Below are positions 1 to 7,972 of a DNA stretch of 52,000 nt, piece after piece. The notes under the pieces were generated by a model. It made no database searches. It was not told the DNA's origin and saw only the letters and a list, made by a program, of their open reading frames with translations. The stretch's first letter is position 1, and the number at the start of each line of letters is the position of its first letter. The position numbers were made by a program, and so were the translations under genes. Source of the stretch: Bacteroidales bacterium Phil12 (lineage in GTDB: Bacteria; Bacteroidota; Bacteroidia; Bacteroidales; P3); the NCBI GenBank assembly GCA_002633275.1, contig NWBO01000053.1, positions 1 to 52,000 on the forward strand, read 5' to 3'.

Positions 1-149
1 AATAAAAACCCGCAAAAATATATTTCCCTTTATTTTTTGCTTTTCGTTTTTCTGCCCATAGATATACTTGCATCATTGCCGTACATCGGACAAAACTCTC
101 ATCGACAAAACGATTTGTATTCAAACACGCTTGTCGGTTTCAAGGATTA

Positions 150-437
150 TTATTTGTCTTTGAATTTACTTATCTGAGTTTTCAACGCATCTATTGCAAG
201 CATTACTGCTTCCTCGAAACTGTCTGCACGTTTTGATGCATACAAATCATTACCTTTTACAACGATACGAATATCGGCTACTTTGTTGTTCATACTCTCA
301 GGTTTATCCACACTCAGAGTTACCTCGGCTGACAACAATCCTGCTGAATGATGTTCCAATTTTGAAACCTTTTGATTTACAAATTCCGTAAGTTTTTCGT
401 CTGCCTTGAAATTGACGATGTTGATTTTTACGTCCAT
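150..437 (-). CDS. hpf: Ribosome hibernation promoting factor (HPF/RaiA family, short form)
   Basis: This 95-residue protein belongs to the HPF/RaiA/YfiA family, which binds the 30S decoding region and dimerises or inactivates ribosomes in stationary phase. The family fold is visible: an N-terminal strand MDVKINIVNFKADEKL, a helix EFVNQKVSKLEHH, a strand with alternating charges, DIRIVVKGNDLYASK, and a final helix AVMLAIDALKTQISKFKDK. It is the short form, lacking the C-terminal dimerisation domain of long HPF. I start it at the internal Met because AAGGAGG lies directly upstream; an in-frame Met 13 codons earlier has no such site. It follows the recombinase gene by 16 bases on the same strand, so the two are probably co-transcribed. 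The rpsU / Xer / hpf order is common in Bacteroidales. Confidence 0.93.
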   Translation of the reverse strand: MDVKINIVNFKADEKLTEFVNQKVSKLEHHSAGLLSAEVTLSVDKPESMNNKVADIRIVVKGNDLYASKRADSFEEAVMLAIDALKTQISKFKDK

Positions 438-453
438 AATGTCCTCCTTGTTT

Positions 454-1350
454 TTATTTGTTAAACTTTTGCTCAAATGAGCGTTTATATTCTTTTTTCA
501 ATTCTTCGATAGTCGTATGTGTATAAACCTCGGTGGCTTTAAGCGATGTATGTCCCAAAAGATTCTTAACGTTTATTATATCTGCTCCGTTGCTTATCAA
601 ATGTGTAGCACAAGTATGGCGGAAAACGTGTGGCGAACGCTCACCTACGTTATAAGTTTTCAGCATAGTGTGAATAATGTAGTACAATTGGTTCGCAGTC
701 AAAGGTTTCCCCTGCTTGGTTACTATCAAAGAACTTTCTTTTATATTATAACGTTGTTTGAGTGCGATATATTTTATCAAATCGTCTATTAATTTATCCC
801 CTATCGGTACGAAACGTTCTTTGCTACCCTTACCGATAATACGTATTTGCTTATGATTAAAAGATATATCGCTATGTTTTATAGATAAAATTTCTGCACG
901 ACGAATACCTGTTGCATAGAGTATTTCCATTATAATGTAATTACGAAAGGCGTCGAAATCGCCTTCACTTGGGCGTTTTTCAACCAATATTGTCATATCG
1001 TCCAAAGATATGGCAGAGAGTTTTCGTTTAGATGTTTTGGGGGGAATAATTTTCAACATCGGGTTTTTGAAACCCGTATCATTTATTTCTTTCCATTTGA
1101 AATAAGCTTTAAGAGAAGAAATTTTGCGGTTAATACTGCGAGAAGAAACTCCGCTTTCGCTTAGCGTCATTATCCACGAACGAACAGCTATTGGAGTAAT
1201 CTTAGTATCGTCGTTTCTATCGATGTTCTGCTTATCATCATGATACAAAAATTCATCAAACTGCTTCAAATCCGTTTGATACGACGTTATTGTATGAGGT
1301 GAATAATTTCGTCTTTGCTCTAAATATGTCAAAAATTTCTGTATCTTCAC
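454..1350 (-). CDS. Tyrosine site-specific recombinase, XerC/XerD-like
   Basis: This integrase-family recombinase most likely resolves chromosome dimers. The N-terminal SAM-like DNA-binding domain (first ~90 residues) carries the family signature FLTYLEQRRNYSPHTITSY. The catalytic domain shows Arg in ATGIRRAEIL, Lys in GKGSKERFVPI, the H-x-x-R motif in HVFRHTCATHL, His in LLGHTS and the Tyr nucleophile in TEVYTH. The reading frame is open to base 1515, but that upstream part overlaps the rpsU terminator and looks non-coding. A TATCTTTG box at 1356-1363 sits six bases before a GTG at 1350, which begins a normal Xer N-terminus. I therefore take that GTG as the start, giving a nearly leaderless mRNA; an ATG at 1377 is the alternative. 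The gene has a conserved housekeeping position between rpsU and hpf, so I do not read it as a mobile-element integrase. Confidence 0.88.
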   Translation of the reverse strand: MKIQKFLTYLEQRRNYSPHTITSYQTDLKQFDEFLYHDDKQNIDRNDDTKITPIAVRSWIMTLSESGVSSRSINRKISSLKAYFKWKEINDTGFKNPMLKIIPPKTSKRKLSAISLDDMTILVEKRPSEGDFDAFRNYIIMEILYATGIRRAEILSIKHSDISFNHKQIRIIGKGSKERFVPIGDKLIDDLIKYIALKQRYNIKESSLIVTKQGKPLTANQLYYIIHTMLKTYNVGERSPHVFRHTCATHLISNGADIINVKNLLGHTSLKATEVYTHTTIEELKKEYKRSFEQKFNK

Positions 1351-1355
1351 AACTA

Positions 1356-1363
1356 CAAAGATA
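1356..1363 (-). promoter_or_regulatory. Bacteroidota -7 box for the Xer recombinase gene
   Basis: On the minus strand the sequence is TATCTTTG, a perfect TAnnTTTG box. It ends five bases before the proposed GTG start, so transcription would begin at or within a few bases of the start codon. No TTG -33 element is visible at the usual 18-21 base spacing, which weakens the call. Confidence 0.5.
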
Positions 1364-1493
1364 GTATTTTTTCGCATAAAATCCCCATTAATGCAAAAAA
1401 ATAAAGAAAAAAGTTTTTTAATCATTAACATCATTTTACTGGCATTAATGATTAATCGAACAATATGAGTGAAAAATAAAGTGATATTAAACA

Positions 1494-1529
1494 AAAAAAA
1501 ACTTACAAATTCCAAAAGAATCTGTAAGT
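1494..1529 (-). terminator. Intrinsic terminator after rpsU
   Basis: On the minus strand a 12-bp stem (ACTTACAGATTC paired with GAATTTGTAAGT, with one G-T pair) has a short loop and is followed by about nine T residues. It lies 78 bases past the rpsU stop codon and ends rpsU transcription before the recombinase promoter. Confidence 0.75.
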
Positions 1530-1606
1530 CGTAGTTTCTGCCATTTTTTCGCCTTATTGAAATTTGTTTTTACACACAAAGCGAAAATAAGCAATACAAG
1601 TCATGA

Positions 1607-1804
1607 TTATTTGTCTAATTCTGCTTGTCTCAACTTCTGAACGTAAATCGCTTTAAGTTTTCTTTCTCTTGCAATTACCGAAGGTTTGGTAAATTGTTTT
1701 CTGTTTCTTAACTCTCTAACTACTCCGGTTTTGTCGAACTTACGTTTAAGTTTTTTCAAAGCTCTTTCAAGGTTATCACCTTCTTTAATTGGAACAATAA
1801 TCAT
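1607..1804 (-). CDS. rpsU: 30S ribosomal protein S21
   Basis: This 65-residue basic protein has the canonical bS21 start MIIVPIKEGDNLERALKKLKRKF and the conserved Arg/Lys-rich middle ELRNRKQFTKPS. The length matches Bacteroidota S21. It is a small-subunit protein near the anti-Shine-Dalgarno region; in Bacteroidota it is thought to help sequester that region. AGAGGT lies upstream of the ATG. The gene has its own promoter box upstream and its own terminator, so it appears to be a separate transcript from the recombinase and hpf genes. Confidence 0.96.
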   Translation of the reverse strand: MIIVPIKEGDNLERALKKLKRKFDKTGVVRELRNRKQFTKPSVIARERKLKAIYVQKLRQAELDK

Positions 1805-1859
1805 AAATTATACCTCTTTCTTTTTAAGTGTTAATAAATTTATTAAATTTGAAAGTGCA

Positions 1860-1867
1860 AAATTACG
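1860..1867 (-). promoter_or_regulatory. -7 box for rpsU
   Basis: The minus strand carries TAATTTTG, a TAnnTTTG box, about 55 bases upstream of the rpsU ATG. The box lies just past the stop of the preceding thioesterase gene and so gives rpsU an independent start. Its exact limits are read by eye. Confidence 0.55.
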
Positions 1868-1875
1868 TATTTTTA

Positions 1876-2301
1876 TTATTCCGACAAAACTTTTTCCATA
1901 ATTTTTGTTAAAAACTCAGGACACCTCAACGGCTTACGAGTGTTTCTATCCACAAAACAAAGTTTGTTCCAACCCTCACAATGCACTATTTTCTTACCAT
2001 TTTGAATGGAATACACACAATAGTCGAAATGTATCTTTGCCTCGGGAATTTTGGATATTGTCGTATGAATTATAAGTTCGTCATCGTATCGTGCAGGTGC
2101 GTGATAATGCGCATACTGTTCAATCAATGGCATCATAACGCCCAATTTCTCTATCGCATCATACGAAAGACCTAAATGACGCATGGTTTCCTCTCTTCCT
2201 GTCTCGAAAAAACGAAAATAATTACTATTATGAACATAGCCCATTTGGTCGGTTTCATAATATTTAACCCTATGCGGAAATTCAAACGAATAAGTTTTCA
2301 T
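1876..2301 (-). CDS. Acyl-CoA thioesterase, 4HBT/YbgC hot-dog family
   Basis: This 141-residue single-domain hot-dog protein has the family signature V-K-Y-Y-E-T-D-Q-M-G-Y-V-H-N-S-N-Y. It contains the Asp of the YbgC/4-hydroxybenzoyl-CoA thioesterase active site and the following helix FRFFETGREE. Family members hydrolyse acyl-CoA thioesters in the cytoplasm; the substrate here cannot be told from sequence. The length is typical and there is no signal peptide. The gene is monocistronic or loosely linked with the acyltransferase upstream (77-base gap). Confidence 0.88.
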   Translation of the reverse strand: MKTYSFEFPHRVKYYETDQMGYVHNSNYFRFFETGREETMRHLGLSYDAIEKLGVMMPLIEQYAHYHAPARYDDELIIHTTISKIPEAKIHFDYCVYSIQNGKKIVHCEGWNKLCFVDRNTRKPLRCPEFLTKIMEKVLSE

Positions 2302-2378
2302 ATCTTTATTATGTTAAAAATTCTTTTGTTAAATATCGTTATTTTTGTTTTAATTATCTGCAAAATAATATTTTTATT

Positions 2379-3428
2379 CTATCTTTTTTCTCCAAACAAA
2401 TAATGAGCAAGAAAACTACTCCTACGCAGAATATAACTAACTCCCAAACTAACTCCTATAATCAACGCCGACATAACAACAACGACTAAAATTTCCAATG
2501 CAATATTGATATTGCCTGCAAGAGACGGCGTTAAAAACTTAATATCGGGTAAAAAGAAATAATGAATCAAATAAATATCCATAGTTCTCTTGCCGATAAG
2601 TTTTAATATGTTAGAGAATTTTCCATTACTCTCGAAATACTTTTCTTGGTTAAGAAAAATTATAAAAAACACTATTAATCCCATATATCTTACCACCACA
2701 TCGTGAATAATCTTATAGGAAAGTATGTTTGACGCCGTCCAATGCGTTTTCCATATAACTATCATCAACACCGAGAACAAAACAATGGCAAGGGTTTTCA
2801 CCAAATCTTTTCTAAAAAAAGTATGAATGTGCTGCCAATACTTTCTAAAAAACACTCCAACAGCAAAATATTGAAAGTAATTCACAAGTTTGCCGATAGA
2901 AAAAACTCGTCTTATTCCTGTATTAATATAGAAAAACTCATTAAAATACAAATACCAAGATAACACCACCAATGCGATAAGCACAATATCCATCGCAATA
3001 TCTTTCACTCCAAAAAGTTTAAGTAACAACGAAAAAGTAAGGTATATCAAGAATATCTCAAAAAGCACAATCATAAACCAATATTCCTTAAAGCCGTTTG
3101 CCATAAACTCGCTCATTGGATTGCTGCCTTTGATTATGCACGCGAAACAAAAGAAAACTATCGTGGGAACAAGCAAGGCGATGACCTTTTTCCAAATCGT
3201 AGAAAAATACAGTCGCGTCGAGAACTTTTCTATGGTTTTGTATGCCACAAATCCACTGATAAGGAAAAATACAGGCATACGAAAAGTTATCAACACACTA
3301 CCCAAAATAGATTTTTCTGCATTGATACCTAAACCAAATGTCATAACATGAGCCACAACAACCAAAAACATCGTCATACCTCGCATTGCATCAATAAAAC
3401 CTATACGCTTCTTTGCTGACTGTTCCAT
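2379..3428 (-). CDS. Membrane acyltransferase, acyltransferase-3 (OafA/WecH-like) family
   Basis: This 349-residue multispanning membrane protein starts with the family signature RIGFIDAMRGMTMFLVVVAH, in which the R/H pair forms the acyl-transfer motif. About ten hydrophobic segments follow. Family members O-acetylate or succinylate surface polysaccharides and other glycans across the inner membrane. No glycan genes lie directly beside it, so the acceptor is unknown; the wzz/ligase cluster about 28 kb away is one candidate pathway. The start ATG lies just after a T-rich spacer with no clear ribosome-binding site. Confidence 0.85.
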   Translation of the reverse strand: MEQSAKKRIGFIDAMRGMTMFLVVVAHVMTFGLGINAEKSILGSVLITFRMPVFFLISGFVAYKTIEKFSTRLYFSTIWKKVIALLVPTIVFFCFACIIKGSNPMSEFMANGFKEYWFMIVLFEIFLIYLTFSLLLKLFGVKDIAMDIVLIALVVLSWYLYFNEFFYINTGIRRVFSIGKLVNYFQYFAVGVFFRKYWQHIHTFFRKDLVKTLAIVLFSVLMIVIWKTHWTASNILSYKIIHDVVVRYMGLIVFFIIFLNQEKYFESNGKFSNILKLIGKRTMDIYLIHYFFLPDIKFLTPSLAGNINIALEILVVVVMSALIIGVSLGVSYILRRSSFLAHYLFGEKR

Positions 3429-3641
3429 TGTTTTAAGAATTTATGTTTTTAATTTTTTGTTTTCAGAAAAAGTCTTAATTTTTATACAAAGCATCTTTCG
3501 TTCCTACGCAATCGCCCTTCGTTTATCCTATAATCGCTTTTTGCTTTTCTTAAACCAAATTACTGAAAATTTTTAAGTTTTCAACTAATAACGAATACGT
3601 AAAACTCTGCTTTGCTAAAAAACAAAATGTACTAAAAAACA

Positions 3642-3686
3642 AATGTTCAATGATGAATTAAGATCTATTCTTCATCATTGAACATT
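3642..3686 (-). terminator. Strong hairpin terminator after rpmB
   Basis: A perfect 16-bp inverted repeat (AATGTTCAATGATGAA at 3642-3657, its complement at 3671-3686) has a 13-base loop. On the minus strand it is followed by TGTTTTTTAG, so it terminates rpmB transcription. The remaining ~200 bases up to the acyltransferase gene show nothing recognisable. Confidence 0.8.
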
Positions 3687-3708
3687 ATGTTTGAAAGCCT
3701 TTCTTGAC

Positions 3709-3948
3709 TTAGTATTGGATATAGCCTTTTTGTAGTGCGTTATCCAAACAAGCCATAATGCCTTTTTTGTTTATTGTACGCATACCTGCTGCACTGACTT
3801 TAAGAGTAATCCAAGCATCTTCCTCCGGAATGTAGAATTTCTTAACCTGCAAATTAGGATTAAATCTTCTCTTCGTCTTGATGTTAGAGTGCGAAACTCT
3901 GTTACCATTCTGTGCTCTTTTTCCTGTTATTTCACAAATTCTTGACAT
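3709..3948 (-). CDS. rpmB: 50S ribosomal protein L28
   Basis: This 79-residue L28 has the canonical start MSRICEITGKRAQNGNRVSHSN and the conserved core TKRRFNPNLQVKKF. In many Bacteroidales rpmB is followed by rpmG and a small DUF4295 gene. Here a strong terminator follows directly, so those genes must lie elsewhere. A promoter with -33 and -7 elements is present upstream. Confidence 0.96.
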   Translation of the reverse strand: MSRICEITGKRAQNGNRVSHSNIKTKRRFNPNLQVKKFYIPEEDAWITLKVSAAGMRTINKKGIMACLDNALQKGYIQY

Positions 3949-4015
3949 GTCTTTATTGTTTTTTTTAATTATTACCCACTAAAAACTTCAAACTTTCCTC
4001 CAAAATTTGAGTTTG

Positions 4016-4046
4016 CAAAATTACATACTTTTTCACAATCTGCCAA
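4016..4046 (-). promoter_or_regulatory. Promoter of rpmB (-33 TTTTTG, -7 TAATTTTG)
   Basis: On the minus strand TTTTTG is followed by a 20-base spacer and TAATTTTG (4016-4023). This is a good match to the Bacteroidota TTTG-N19-21-TAnnTTTG arrangement, and it leaves a leader of about 60 bases before the rpmB ATG. Confidence 0.65.
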
Positions 4047-4090
4047 AAATTTTCAGTGTTTTTTTGATTTTAATCCCTATCACACACATT

Positions 4091-4264
4091 CTAACAATCA
4101 ACCTCAGGATTTGGCACAGTACCCGGTAAAGCCTTTTGCGTATTATTTTGGTAGTTGCCATCATTTGTAAAACACTCGTCCGTATCACACGAAGCAAACA
4201 TCATAGACAACGATGCCAAAGCCATAAAAAACGCAATCTTTTTACTTATCTTTATCCTTTTCAT
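4091..4264 (-). CDS. Small putative lipoprotein (57 aa), unknown function
   Basis: This short frame reads MKRIKISKKIAFFMALASLS followed by a hydrophobic stretch and MFASC, a lipobox-like site with Cys at residue 26. The mature peptide would be only 32 residues, ending Pro-Glu-Val-Asp-Cys, and has three Cys (26, 31, 57). The basic N-terminus, hydrophobic core and lipobox together make it a convincing secreted lipopeptide. It starts 65 bases after the GH3 stop on the same strand, so it is probably co-transcribed with it. I do not recognise the family; it may be an accessory of the glycosidase or an independent small surface lipoprotein. Confidence 0.6.
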   Translation of the reverse strand: MKRIKISKKIAFFMALASLSMMFASCDTDECFTNDGNYQNNTQKALPGTVPNPEVDC

Positions 4265-4328
4265 ATCTGTTATATTTTTTATTTGTATTCCTTTTTCGTT
4301 TAGATTATTTATCTTTTTTTTTGCTTGC

Positions 4329-6722
4329 TTACTTCACGCTCTGTATTTCTATTATGGTTGAAAACAACACCTCATCTGCATTTTTCCTAACCGATACTTC
4401 ATACTCGCCGCTTGAAATAAACTGCTCGTCTGCCGAAGCGTTCCATTCCTTAAACGCATCTGTATCTATATTTATTGTAAAGGTCTCGCTCTTATCTTTA
4501 TTTATCATTTTCTTGCCAAACGCTCGCAGATTTATCTCATTGGTCGCGTAAGTAGAATATAGTTTTTTGATATAAACCTCAACGACTTCTTGGCCGTCAT
4601 AGTCGCCCGTATTTGTTACCTTACACTTCAAGCTGACGCTCACACTATCCGTTGCATTGTTATGCACTTTCACATCAAAATCGCTATAAACGAAATTTGT
4701 GTAAGATAATCCGAAGCCGAAAGGATATAACGCCTTTGAACTACCCTCTAAATAATCGTTTCTGTTGGCTGCACGCTTTGTATTGTAATAACAAGGCAAC
4801 GCCCCAACACTTAGCGGAAACGATATAGGCAAACGTCCCGAGGGATTGTTTTCACCTATAAGAGTCTTGATAACTGCCGTTCCGCCTTTGGCTCCCATAT
4901 AAAAACACTCCAAAAGTGCATCGCAATTTTCCTTTACTTCATTCAACACCAATGGTCGTCCATTTACCAAAACGACAACTATCGGCTTTCCAAGTTTTCG
5001 CAATTCTTTAAGCAACTCTTGTTGAACGCCTGCAAGCAACAGACTGCTCCTGTCAAAACCCTCTCCCGAAGTAATATCTGCAATAACATCTTTATTTATC
5101 TTAGCTTCTCCTGTCTGTTTATATTCCACATTCTCGTAACGCGATGACGAACCGCCTATGCACAAAACAATAACGTCGCTTTGCTTGGCTATGTTTATCG
5201 CCTCATTAAAGCCGCTGCGGTTGGTGTCTCTTATATCGCAGCCTTTGGCATATAAAAAATTCAATTTCTCTTGTTCAAAGGCTTGTTTTATCGTTGTTAC
5301 GGTTTTGTCGCTGTTAGGTCCTGTGTAGTCGCCCAATTGATTGTATATATTGTTACTATTAGGCCCTATCAAGGCATATCTTATCGTTTTATCTGTCAAA
5401 GGCAACAGTTTATCGTTTTTCAACAAAACTATCGATTCGCTTGCCACCATTTGAGCGATGTTTAACGAACGTTCAAAATCTTCTTTAACTTGTTTTTCGC
5501 TGTATGTATCCACATAAGGATTATCCATAAGTCCGCAAGCGAATTTTTGATAAAGTATTCTCTTGACGGCTTCGTTTATCCGCTGTTCGCTAACGCCGTC
5601 CAAATTGTTATAGAAATCCGTCGCACTTAAATCTAAATCCACACCGGCGTTTATACTTTTTTCTGCCGCTTGTCGCAAATCCTTTGCAACACCATGCGAA
5701 CGCAAACCGCCTATTGAATGCAAATCCGAGATAACTATACCCGAAAAGCCCCAATCCTTTCTCAAAACATCATTAAGCAAATATTCGTTCATCGTACAAG
5801 GCACGCCGTCAATCTCGTTATACGAACTCATCACAAGTCTTGCTCCTGCATCTATACAAGCCTTGAACGGCGGTAGGATTTCCGCTTTCAATTCACGTCT
5901 GCCTATATGTGCCGAACCGCCATTATGACCTCCTTCCGATATGCCATAAGCCGCAAAATGCTTTAATGTCGGCAAAACGCTTTTTTGTTGAACAACGTTT
6001 TTCTTGTCTTTAATACTTGAATTCACCAATCCTTTGACAAAACTCTTACCTATCGCCGAAGAAAGATATGTATCTTCTCCGAAAGTCTCTTCCACTCTTG
6101 ACCAACGAGCATCACGAGATATATCCACCATTGGTCCGAAGCAAATATTTATACCCTCTTTCAACGAAAACGTTCCTATATCCTCTGCCATAGTTTCAAT
6201 CAATTCTTCGTTCCAAGTGGCTGCCTGTGCGATACCTGAGGGGAAAACAACGCTGCCTACCTGCATCACTCCGTGCATACATTCTTCGGCAATAAACATT
6301 GGTATTCCCAAGCGAGTGCTGTCTATCATGTATTTTTGCAAAAGATTAACGCCTTTTGCCGCAAGAGAGGGCGTTATGCCGCTGTCAAGAGTCTTACCGC
6401 TCCAAGGATCGGAACGAAAAAAGCCCCACAGACTGCCTAAATTCTTTTGTTTGATTGTAGCAAAAGCGTATGGCGTCAATTCTATAACATTACCATTTCT
6501 TTGATAATATTGCCAACCTAAATCCATTAGCAACTGACCTTGTTTTTCTTCCATAGTCATCTGCGAAAGCAAATCCTCGACACGATTTCTTATGCCCTGA
6601 GTTCTGTCTTCGTAGATGTCCATTCTGCCGTTTTTATTGTAGTCTATATATGTTTTTGACTTGTTTTGTGCGAAAGAACACGCACACGAAAAAAGCAATA
6701 ATATGATAATAGTTTTTTTCAT
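4329..6722 (-). CDS. Secreted GH3 glycoside hydrolase (beta-glucosidase/BglX-like)
   Basis: This 797-residue glycoside hydrolase family 3 enzyme probably acts in the periplasm on beta-linked glucosides, xylosides or similar. The order is: signal peptide ending near SFAQ, a short EF-hand-like stretch DYNKNGRMDIYED, the N-terminal TIM-barrel domain, then the (alpha/beta)6 sandwich domain from about residue 400, and a C-terminal fibronectin-III-like domain from about 670. The nucleophile Asp lies in GIVISDLHSIGGL near residue 331. KHFAAYG and GRRELKAEILPPFKA are typical of the family. The substrate cannot be set from sequence. It has its own promoter in the gap after arcC and is followed by the small lipoprotein gene. 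Shortly upstream lies a 21-bp repeat array. Confidence 0.92.
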   Translation of the reverse strand: MKKTIIILLLFSCACSFAQNKSKTYIDYNKNGRMDIYEDRTQGIRNRVEDLLSQMTMEEKQGQLLMDLGWQYYQRNGNVIELTPYAFATIKQKNLGSLWGFFRSDPWSGKTLDSGITPSLAAKGVNLLQKYMIDSTRLGIPMFIAEECMHGVMQVGSVVFPSGIAQAATWNEELIETMAEDIGTFSLKEGINICFGPMVDISRDARWSRVEETFGEDTYLSSAIGKSFVKGLVNSSIKDKKNVVQQKSVLPTLKHFAAYGISEGGHNGGSAHIGRRELKAEILPPFKACIDAGARLVMSSYNEIDGVPCTMNEYLLNDVLRKDWGFSGIVISDLHSIGGLRSHGVAKDLRQAAEKSINAGVDLDLSATDFYNNLDGVSEQRINEAVKRILYQKFACGLMDNPYVDTYSEKQVKEDFERSLNIAQMVASESIVLLKNDKLLPLTDKTIRYALIGPNSNNIYNQLGDYTGPNSDKTVTTIKQAFEQEKLNFLYAKGCDIRDTNRSGFNEAINIAKQSDVIVLCIGGSSSRYENVEYKQTGEAKINKDVIADITSGEGFDRSSLLLAGVQQELLKELRKLGKPIVVVLVNGRPLVLNEVKENCDALLECFYMGAKGGTAVIKTLIGENNPSGRLPISFPLSVGALPCYYNTKRAANRNDYLEGSSKALYPFGFGLSYTNFVYSDFDVKVHNNATDSVSVSLKCKVTNTGDYDGQEVVEVYIKKLYSTYATNEINLRAFGKKMINKDKSETFTINIDTDAFKEWNASADEQFISSGEYEVSVRKNADEVLFSTIIEIQSVK

Positions 6723-6741
6723 ATAATATCCGTTTATTAGT

Positions 6742-6804
6742 GTTTAATACTAATTTTTTAATGTTTAATACTAATTTTTTAATCACTCACACTATTTTAG
6801 TAAT
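6742..6804 (-). repeat. 21-bp-period repeat array, three units
   Basis: A 21-base unit (TGTTTAATACTAATTTTTTA plus A on the plus strand) occurs twice in perfect tandem at 6741-6761 and 6762-6782, with a diverged third unit up to about 6804. Read on the minus strand the unit matches 18 of 21 bases of a unit in the array near the right end of the window. It sits in the leader of the GH3 gene. Confidence 0.75.
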
Positions 6805-6843
6805 GTCAGATACTGCCATTCTGTTATCTTTATTTACGATTTG

Positions 6844-6851
6844 CAAAGGTA
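6844..6851 (-). promoter_or_regulatory. -7 box (TACCTTTG) of the GH3 gene
   Basis: The minus strand reads TACCTTTG directly after the T tract of the arcC terminator. A TTG lies 18 bases upstream inside the terminator hairpin. The GH3 leader would therefore be about 115 bases and would contain the 21-bp repeats. Confidence 0.6.
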
Positions 6852-6852
6852 T

Positions 6853-6886
6853 AAAAAAAAGACCACATTCAATAAAGAATGTGGTT
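6853..6886 (-). terminator. Intrinsic terminator of arcC
   Basis: On the minus strand AACCACATTC and GAATGTGGTC form a 9-10 bp stem with a six-base loop, followed by eight T residues. It begins 33 bases after the arcC stop and overlaps the GH3 promoter. Confidence 0.85.
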
Positions 6887-6918
6887 CTCAAAAAATAAAT
6901 GCAATTATGAAAAAGTTC

Positions 6919-7857
6919 TTATCCTTTGATAATTCTCGTTCCGCAATTGGAGTTTTTCAATTGGTTGGCTTCTGTTATGATACATTCCTTGCCGCCATTT
7001 TTCACAAAATACAATGCTGCACGGATTTTGGGAGCCATACTGCCCTCGCCAAACTGTCCTTGTGCCAAAAGTTCTTCTGCTTCTTTAACTGTCAAGACGT
7101 CCAAAGCCTTTTCGTTCTCCTTACGGAAATTGATATAAACCTTTGCAACGTCGGTTAAGATATAAAACTCGTCAGCCTTGATGGCAACAGCCGTAACAGC
7201 ACTTGCCAAATCTTTGTCGATAACAGCCTCAACGCCCTTGATAACTCCGTTATGCTCGATTACAGGTATTCCACCGCCGCCAACGGTTACAACGATGCTG
7301 CCATTATCTGCCAACTGCTTAACCAAATCCACATTCTCTATTGTCAAAGGTACGGGAGAGGCAACAACTTTTCGCCAACCTCTGCCCTTAGCATCTTCTT
7401 TGAATGAAGCCCCGGTTTGTTTTGCATAAGCATCTGCATTCTCCTTGGTGTAGTATGGACCGACCGGCTTTGTAGGATTCGTAAAACCTTTATCGTTTTT
7501 ATCCACCGTAACCTGAGTTAAAAGTGTTACCACATTGCGATTAATGTTCATCTTGTGCATCACATTACGCATACACATATCTATCAAATAACCGATAGAG
7601 CCTTGTGTCTGTGCCACGCAATAATCCAAAGGCATATCTTCAACGGCAAATTTCTCTTTACCTGCTTCGTTTTGCAAAAGAATGTTTCCCACCTGCGGGC
7701 CGTTGCCGTGAGCAATCACCACATTGTGGTCATTCAATATGCTTCCTATTTGCTGGCACGTTTGTTCAACGTTTGCTATCTGTTCTTTATATGTTCCTTT
7801 CTGCTCGCTTCTCAATAAGGCATTTCCGCCAAGAGCAACTACTGCCAATTTCTTCAT
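6919..7857 (-). CDS. arcC: Carbamate kinase
   Basis: This 312-residue amino-acid-kinase-fold enzyme catalyses the reversible reaction carbamoyl phosphate + ADP = carbamate + ATP. Family marks are the N-terminal VVALGGNALL, the nucleotide/substrate loop HGNGPQVGN, and the conserved TVGGGGIPVI and GVEAVIDKDLAS. The length matches the family. There is no arginine deiminase or ornithine carbamoyltransferase beside it, so it is an orphan arcC. It could serve ATP production from carbamoyl phosphate made elsewhere, for example by ureide or agmatine breakdown. A promoter lies upstream and a terminator downstream, so it is a single-gene unit. Confidence 0.95.
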   Translation of the reverse strand: MKKLAVVALGGNALLRSEQKGTYKEQIANVEQTCQQIGSILNDHNVVIAHGNGPQVGNILLQNEAGKEKFAVEDMPLDYCVAQTQGSIGYLIDMCMRNVMHKMNINRNVVTLLTQVTVDKNDKGFTNPTKPVGPYYTKENADAYAKQTGASFKEDAKGRGWRKVVASPVPLTIENVDLVKQLADNGSIVVTVGGGGIPVIEHNGVIKGVEAVIDKDLASAVTAVAIKADEFYILTDVAKVYINFRKENEKALDVLTVKEAEELLAQGQFGEGSMAPKIRAALYFVKNGGKECIITEANQLKNSNCGTRIIKG

Positions 7858-7883
7858 TTCATATATGTCTTAAAAAGAAGTTG

Positions 7884-7913
7884 CAAAAATAGGCAAAGTT
7901 TTGTTACCGACAA
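7884..7913 (-). promoter_or_regulatory. Promoter of arcC (TTG-N19-TATTTTTG)
   Basis: On the minus strand TTG, a 19-base spacer and TATTTTTG (7884-7891) match the Bacteroidota consensus. It lies 27 bases before the arcC ATG. Confidence 0.65.
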
Positions 7914-7928
7914 TCATTTTTCGTAAAA

Positions 7929-7936
7929 TATTTTTG
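7929..7936 (+). promoter_or_regulatory. -7 box for the LolC/E-type permease gene
   Basis: TATTTTTG lies 36 bases upstream of the plus-strand ATG at 7973 and back to back with the arcC promoter. No good -33 element is visible at the expected spacing. Confidence 0.45.
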
Positions 7937-7972
7937 CTTTTATATCGTTTTGCATTTATATAATTAGAAAAT

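Noticed and set aside
1-149. Possible tRNA genes downstream of hpf, as in many Bacteroidales
   Set aside because: I could find no cloverleaf or conserved T-loop sequence in these bases.
454-1350. Recombinase considered as the integrase of a mobile island
   Set aside because: It sits between rpsU and hpf, a conserved Bacteroidales order, with no attachment repeats or cargo genes nearby.
1351-1515. N-terminal extension of the Xer recombinase frame to base 1515
   Set aside because: The extension overlaps the rpsU terminator, includes a promoter box, has no similarity to Xer N-termini and gives low-complexity hydrophobic residues.
6004-6504. 166-codon plus-strand open frame opposite the GH3 gene
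   Set aside because: It is antisense to the catalytic domain of the GH3 enzyme and has no independent support.
6741-6782. Perfect 21-bp tandem pair considered as CRISPR repeats
   Set aside because: There are no spacers between the copies, the copies elsewhere diverge, and no cas genes are present.
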